The notes under the pieces: generated by a model
The model's database searches: none
What the model saw: the letters and a program-made list of their open reading frames with translations, nothing else
Told to the model about the DNA's origin: nothing
Program-made: the position numbers and the translations under genes
Assembly (NCBI RefSeq): GCF_005239225.2
Contig: NC_133287.1
Coordinates: forward strand, 5,623,493-5,687,492
DNA length: 64,000 nt
Reading direction: 5' to 3'
Origin: Populus alba
Taxonomy: Eukaryota; Streptophyta; Magnoliopsida; Malpighiales; Salicaceae
In this document: one piece after another, positions 58,391-64,000 of the stretch
Numbering within the stretch: the first letter of the stretch is position 1
How the letters are laid out: every line of letters starts with the position of its first letter

Positions 58391-60405
58391 TGTCGCACCC
58401 CAAAAAAAAAAAATATCAAACAAAAAAAGTTTGTTTTTGCGACATTCGATTGACGACTTTCGTTTTGTTCTATTTTGCGGATTTGGTTCTTTGGAGTCGC
58501 CACCTAGTATTTTGGTCACTAGGAAACCTAACTGGTCTTTCAGAGATTCTAAGGTAAGGGACTGGTTGCGTAAAGGGAAGGTATTAGCACCCCTAGTACG
58601 CCCTACCTAAGGTAAGCTGCTTGGTGTTTGGTTTGCTTTATAATTGCTATGATGTTGGTATTTTCTAGGCTCGTCAATTGATTTTGGATAGAAATCTAAG
58701 GAGATTCCATGTGCTTTGAAAGCTCATTTTTCCCTTAGTATTTCAAGAGTTTGCGACTCATAAATCGTGGGATAATAATAAAAAAAATTAAATTTTGAAA
58801 TGTCCTCGATTATAATCAAGGCTTCTTTCAAGAATGTGTGCGGATTTATTACTCCCAATAATATTTTGGATATTCATCCTTTTAAGGATTTCTTTATCCA
58901 AACATTAACGGTGAATAATAAATGAATTCCCCCCTCAAAATAAATTTTTTATAGTTTTTGGAATATTGGCCAATACCCTTTGGAGTTTTACAAACATGTT
59001 GTAAAATCCAGAAATGTAAGAAAATAATTTGTGTTTAAGAAATCTATGCGAAAACACATTTTTAAAACTTACAATATTTTTTTTATATAAAAAGAACATT
59101 CAAAACATGTTAGAGTATTGGCCGTATGCAACACGCAAGAAAATATTTTTTTTTTTAAAACAATATATATTTTTTTTGACGAAATCGGGTATTTTTAATA
59201 CTGAATTTGTATCTCCACAGCATAAAAAATACAAACTAATATTAAGTCATTTTAAAAAAGATGTGCAAAAAATCAACAATATTTTAACAAGGAATTTTAG
59301 GAATTTTTTTTTAAAGAAAAAAAATGAATTTATCTTTGAAAATTTCGGGTGCCTCGACGAAAATCAGATATTTTAAATACTGAATTTATGCCTCCACAAT
59401 ATAAAAAAAAATACAAAACCCCCTTAAAAAATATATATATATATGAAAGGAAAGTAACAACATTTTTTTTTAGATTTTTCAGATTTTTTTATAAATATTT
59501 TTTATATATATATAACATATACACACATATATATTATAATTTATAATAATATAATATAATATATTATAGGGCTGGGCCGGCCCAAATGAATGGGCCAGGC
59601 TCAGCCCCCAAAAAAGAGACGGGCCGATCTCGGCCCGCAAACAAACGTGGGCCGATCTCGGCCCGCAAACTCAAGTGGGCCGATCTCTGCCCGAAAAGCT
59701 CCTACGGTCTGGGCCAAGACCGGCCCAGACTTGCAAGGCTGGGCCAGCATCGGGCTGGCCCAGCGGCCCCAGGCCCAGCGGGGGGGGGAATTAATTTTCT
59801 CCCCCCGCCTCCTGCATGTAGAATGCATGCAGGAGGCAAATATTTGCAGAAAACAAAGAAAACAGGGGGGGGAAGAAAACGTACCTGGCGTGGAGGAGGC
59901 GGTCGCTGGCAGTGGTGTGGCTCGTGCGCGGAGGCTCCGTTAGGCGGCGCTGCGGCTGTTCGGTTCGCTCTCTCTCTTCGGTCTCCTCTCTCTCTCCTCT
60001 CTCTCCCGGTCCTCTCTCGGGTTTTTTTCTCTTTTCTTTTTTTTTCGCCCTCTCGTTCTCCCTTTTGGTTCTCTATTTATAGAACCATGGCGCGATTTCG
60101 ACGTGGACCCAGGAGCGGGTTGAGGAGCGGCTGTCGGGGAGCGGCGGGCCTCCCTCGGCTTCGGTTTTTCGGGTTTTTTTTCTTTTCTTTTCTTCGGTTT
60201 TCTTCTCTATTTATAGGGTCAGAACTGCGGGGGACCATCGTTAGTGCGGTGCAACGGCTGGTCGGCCAATGTTTAAAGGTGGTGGGGACGAAGAGAGAGA
60301 GGCGGGAAGATTTGAAAAAAAGAAAATGGTTTTCTTCTTCTGCTGCTCTTCTTCGGGGGGAAGGAGGAAGATGAACAGTGTCGTTCAAAACGACACCGTT
60401 CTGGT

Positions 60406-60437
<32 letters not shown>

Positions 60438-61111
60438 GAAACGGCGTCGTTTTGGGTAAAACGCGCCGTTTCATTTAAATGGCTAAACTTCAAATCAGTC
60501 CCTCAAATTCGGTCCCCGCCCCTCTTGTTGGCCGCCTTTTTCATTTTGGTCCTTGGCCTCTGATTTATGCAATTGAGCCCCTAATTGATCAATAAACTTC
60601 CAATTTCTTCAATTAAGCCCCTGAAACAATTCCAAACAGACCCCTCTATCTTTGCGCCTTCTCCAAATTGGTCCCTGGTTTCGGATTTTCTTAATTAAGT
60701 CCCTAATTGGCCCTTAAACTTCAATATTTATGCAATTAAGCCCCTGATTTGACTTAATAAATTCCTAAAAATCATAATTTGGCCCCAGAACTTTAATTTC
60801 TTCTAATTAAAGCCCAAATTGACTTAAAAATCAATTTTTTCTTGCAATCAAATCCTTTATAAATTCAAATAAAATCCAATTAAGTCCATAAAAATCTAAA
60901 TTTGGGCTTTTCTCCTCAAAATTCAAATTTTCCTTCTCAATAGGGCTTTCATCCTTCAAGAATATACTGTCAAAAATCCAATCTTTGTATTTTTATACTC
61001 CTTGACCAATTTTATGACCATCTTCTGAGTGCTTCTGCCTTCCGTTATTTTTCTAACCTCCTTTGGCTATTTATTTTATTTATCATGGGGACCCAAAAAT
61101 GGGTTACAACA
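58391..61111 (-). repeat. 3' LTR of the minus-strand element
   Basis: 2721 bp. On the minus strand it starts TGTTGTAACCCATTTTTGGG, as do the LTRs at 39346 and 45373, and ends GGGGTGCGACA. Shared blocks include the 'cttaccttaggtagggcgta' tail region, the gggcc/ggccc-rich block and a near-palindrome (aacagtgtcgtt/aacgacaccgtt) near 60373. It has two TATA boxes (minus-strand CTATAAATAG at 60207-60216 and 60073-60082), 134 bp apart. It is 1 kb longer than the left element's LTRs and clearly diverged. Confidence 0.88.
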
Positions 61112-61434
61112 GATGCCCCCTCTTTATAATACTTACGGAGCATGGGTTTTGCGCAGTAAGTGTTATAAAGATAAACCCACAACGGAACTCCCGAAACTGA
61201 TCTGGTCGAAGCTTAATTGATCTGAAACCTTGTCTTTTGCAACAATCCTCTTTAGCCCAAAAACTATGATCCAAATTTAGTCATCTCGAGATCCTTATCC
61301 AGCGATCTTCTGAATTCTTACTTTAGTTTGATCAATATGGAAATTCATCCGAGATCCCATCTGGTGATCTCCTTTAACCTGGAACCCCATCTGGCGATTC
61401 CTTTACCCATAATCAATACACAAAATATGTGTAT

Positions 61435-62085
61435 GGTCTCATTATGATGGGTGACCTGCCTGAGTGGAAAAGGGAAAGAGTGGTCTCATTCTTTGGGTGA
61501 CCTACCCAGGGGGGAGAATGGCCTCATTATTATGGGTGACCTACCCAAAAAAAATAAAATGGAGAATGGTCTCATTCTTATGGGTGACCTACCCAGAAAA
61601 AATATGGTCTCATTGTGATGGGTGACCTACCCAGAAAAAGGAAGAGTGGTCTCATTCTTTGGGTGACCTACCCAGGGGAAGGAATGGCCTCATTCTGATG
61701 GGTGACCTACCCAGATAAAAAAAAATGGAGAATGGTCTCATTCTTATGGGTGACCTACCCAGAAAAGTATGGTCTCATTGTGATGGGTGACCTACCCAAG
61801 GAAAAAGAAGAGTGGTCTCATTCTTTGGGTGACCTACCCAGGGAAAGGAATGGCCTCATTCTTATGGGTGACCTACCCAGATAAAAAAAAATGGAGAATG
61901 GTCTCATTCTTATGGGTGACCTACCCAGAAAAGTATGGTCTCATTGTATGGGTGACGAACCCAAGGAAAAAATATGGTCTCATTGTTTGGGTGACGAACC
62001 CAAGAAAAATGATGGTCTCATTGTATGGGTGACGAACCCAAGAAAAATGATGGTCTCATTGTATGGGTGACCTACCCAGAGGGAA
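61435..62085. repeat. Tandem array, unit about 35-45 bp
   Basis: About fifteen copies of the phrase 'tggtctcatt.t.atgggtga' followed by 'cctacccag' with variable A/G spacers. The later copies change cctaccc to cgaaccc. The left element has two copies of the same phrase inverted at 45083-45155 (gggtaggtcacccattacaa). Confidence 0.9.
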
Positions 62086-62094
62086 GAATTCTGT

Positions 62095-62455
62095 AAACTC
62101 CATGCTTTTCTAAGAAATGGTTTCAATATGAGGTCCCTTCTAACGACCTTCCTTGATGAATGTCGAAGTACGAGATCCCTTCTGGCGATCTCAAATAACT
62201 TGGAATCCCATCTGGCGATTCCTTTTATTCAAAGCTGAAATATTAGGTCCCTTCTGGCGACCTTCATCGAAATATGAGATCCCTTCTAGCGATCTCCTTT
62301 AGCCAAACAACTTGGAATCCCATCTGGCGATTCCTTCTATACCAAAGCTGAAGTTTGAGGTCCCTTCTGGTGACCTCCATTGATGAATATCGAAAACGAG
62401 ACCCCTTCTGGCGATCTCAAACAACTTGGAATCCCATTTGGCGATTCCTTTTTTT
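62095..62455. repeat. Second tandem array, 'cccttctggcgat' type
   Basis: Alternating phrases 'gaggtcccttctggcgacct', 'gagatcccttctggcgatct' and 'cttggaatcccatctggcga', spaced about 30-60 bp. Outlying copies of this vocabulary lie at 61290-61410, on the other side of the first array. Confidence 0.85.
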
Positions 62456-63246
62456 ACCGAATGTTATCGATGTCGTTCTTCCTGCTAGCAGGGTTTGAAA
62501 ACCATTATCTTCTCTTCTTGTTGTTCTAGAATCAACTCAATGATTCTTTCTTCGTCCATAATCTTGTTGGAATGCGCTAAGATCTCCTCCTGTAACGATC
62601 CAAAAAAAAAAACATATATGCAATGATTTATGATTAGATGCAATGCATGCATTTATACCTGGTTTTGAAACATAGGTCCCAGCCTCTTCTTCTAGTTCAT
62701 GAGACTCCCTCTTAACATGAACTTCCTTTTGAAGTCGTATGCTGGATTTATCTCTCGTGTTGCCTATCATATTCTTGGAGAAGAAATCTTTGACTTTCTT
62801 CAAGTAGTCCTTTTCTCAAAATGTATGACTTGTATTTGCCTCTTTGTCATGCTTTTGTCAAATGCTTTAGCTTGGTTTTCAAATCTATAAGCTTACATCC
62901 AATTTTAAACACGTAAGACTTTTCATAACACATCTCGTCTTGCCCCCAGTGTAGGGGTGTGATCCTAGTCTAGGCTTTTATATAGAGAAGAAATTCATTC
63001 AGCCAGTGATAAACTTTTTTAGTGAGTGAAGGGTTGTACTTTAGGGTTAGCTTTTCTTAAATCTCATATCAAATGATTTTATGATACATTCTTTGTAACC
63101 ACTAAACCTTGTTTAAAAAGTGCATAATCTCATCATTTATTTAAAGAAAAAGGTAGGCTCAAACACAAAAATCTGGCTGACAATATGAGCCCTGAATGCT
63201 CACTAGAGAAAATAAAAGCAATGACAAAAGCAATGACAAAAACATG
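62456..63246. other. Noncoding interior of the minus-strand element
   Basis: No pol motif in any frame. A segment near 62940-62970, read inverted, matches the left element at about 42655 (taggatcacacccctacact then gggg.gcaag). Confidence 0.6.
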
Positions 63247-64000
63247 CTAAGGCAAATGAAGTTGTTTTACATTTTGAAAACTACGAGAAGTTCTTGGGTC
63301 AACCCGTTCTGAAACTTCTTCTAGTATGTGGAAAGTGAACCGAGGCAATGCTTCATTTTCCTTCCCTACTTGCGTTTCCTTGTCTTCTCTTTCGATCTCG
63401 CCTTCTTCATTATCGAAGATTCTTGACCAAGGTTTTCCAACCCTTTATCCCCTATCACTTTTGTCATGACCAGGCAATGGATTTGAACTGATATTGGGTG
63501 TGTCTTCAAATGACACCCATCCTATCTTGATGAGCTTCAATAACTTGTTCTTGAAACCATAGCACGTTTCAAGACAATGCCCGGGAATACCAGCATGGTA
63601 CTCGCAAGTCAGCTCGGGCTTATACCAGATGGGGAATGGTGGCTGTAGTGGTAATGTAGGGATATGAGTTATTTGTCCAATGCTCAGTAGTTTGGCATAT
63701 ATGTCCTTCAGAGGCATGGGTAATGGCGGTAGTTGTTCTGAAATGTATCTTGTGTGTGGTCTTTGGTGGTTGTTTTGGGTGTTTGACTGGCCATTTGCTC
63801 GATTAGGGGAAAAAGGTTTGTTAAAGTTTATGTGGGCCCCATGGGAGGTAGGTATTTGTGGGTGATATGAATCTGTTATCTTGTCATTGGACCCACCTTC
63901 AAAGTTGTTAACGGGACCTTTCAATTTTCTCCCGAAAAAAAACCCTTTGTCTCCAATGGTTCAATTATGCGTCCAGCTTTAATCCCTTGCTCTATTCTTT
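63247..64000 (-). pseudogene. Tat/Ogre-type gag, C-terminal part, frameshifted
   Basis: The main frame 63445-63924 encodes a Pro/Asn-rich segment, then LPPLPMPLKDIYAKLLSIGQ, and the diagnostic gag tail CEYHAGIPGHCLETCYGFKN with KLLKLIKIGWVSFED and NPLPGHD. This is the C-x-Y-H-x-G-x2-G-H-x4-C zinc-knuckle-like box and 'L...GW..F' block of Tat/Ogre gag. The frame is lost at both ends: upstream in a run of eight T (minus strand, about 63936-63943), where the preceding frame is offset, and downstream, where an open stretch in another frame runs 63247-63430. The N-terminal part is outside the window. It may be a decayed gag or carry sequencing errors in homopolymers. Confidence 0.78.

Larger units (their letters stand above)
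58391..64000 (-). mobile_element. Minus-strand Tat/Ogre-like LTR retrotransposon, gag only, runs off the window
   Basis: The 3' LTR (58391-61111) is followed, in minus orientation, by a polypurine tract, two tandem-repeat arrays, noncoding DNA and then a gag region at 63247-64000. In an autonomous Tat/Ogre element protease-RT-RNaseH-integrase would lie between gag and the repeats; here only about 2.1 kb of noncoding DNA lies between gag and the LTR. It therefore fits the gag-only, non-autonomous class (TR-GAG). It inserted into the copia relic; the base group before it is gtcaa, but the other side of the target site is outside the window. Confidence 0.85.

Overview
This is plant nuclear DNA, almost certainly from a woody eudicot of the Salicaceae (Populus or a close relative). 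Intergenic DNA is AT-rich and loaded with short terminal-inverted-repeat elements and LTR retrotransposons, genes have GT-AG introns, and the 978-residue, 13-exon cellulose synthase reads as the secondary-wall isoform CesA8 as known from poplar. The species call is inference from recall; no search was run.

Layout. 1-2.8 kb: the 3' part of a PIF/Harbinger DNA transposon with its transposase end and its Myb/SANT-like partner gene. 3.5-8.4 kb: a divergent plastid gene pair, a Rho-N protein gene (-) and a DYW-class PPR editing factor of the DOT4 type (+), about 270 bp apart. 13-14.3 kb: an intronless LRR receptor-like protein of the RLP51/SNC2 type (-). 17.4-23.6 kb: CESA8 (-), with MYB46-type promoter motifs. 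The order Rho-N, DOT4, RLP51, CESA8 matches Arabidopsis At4g18740, 18750, 18760 and 18780; the MYB98 gene (At4g18770) is missing here. 24.4-24.8 kb: a frameshifted WD40 (WDR53-like) gene fragment. 30 kb and 48 kb: two related DUF1685-type genes, both (-).

Between the two DUF1685 genes (39346-47047) sits a complete, recently inserted, non-autonomous LTR retrotransposon of Tat/Ogre type. It has near-identical 1.7-kb LTRs, a 5-bp target duplication, a primer-binding site and a 90-bp higher-order minisatellite, but no gag or pol. 50.8-51.6 kb is an 807-bp Harbinger-type MITE with TTA target duplications whose 3' end resembles the Harbinger at 1-2.8 kb. 53.5-55.0 kb holds two MIR399 hairpins in head-to-head orientation with P1BS (PHR1-binding) motifs between them, a phosphate-starvation locus that protein ORFs do not reveal. 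From 55.6 kb to the end is nested retrotransposon DNA: a decayed Ty1/copia element (LTR, Met-tRNA-type PBS, protease/integrase/RT relics) interrupted at 58391 by the 2.7-kb 3' LTR of a minus-strand Tat/Ogre-like element. That element's visible interior has tandem arrays and a gag but no pol, and it continues past the window edge.

The cellular genes fall into three functions: plastid gene expression (Rho-N, DOT4), secondary-wall cellulose synthesis (CESA8) and signalling (RLP51, MIR399). The rest is mobile-element history.
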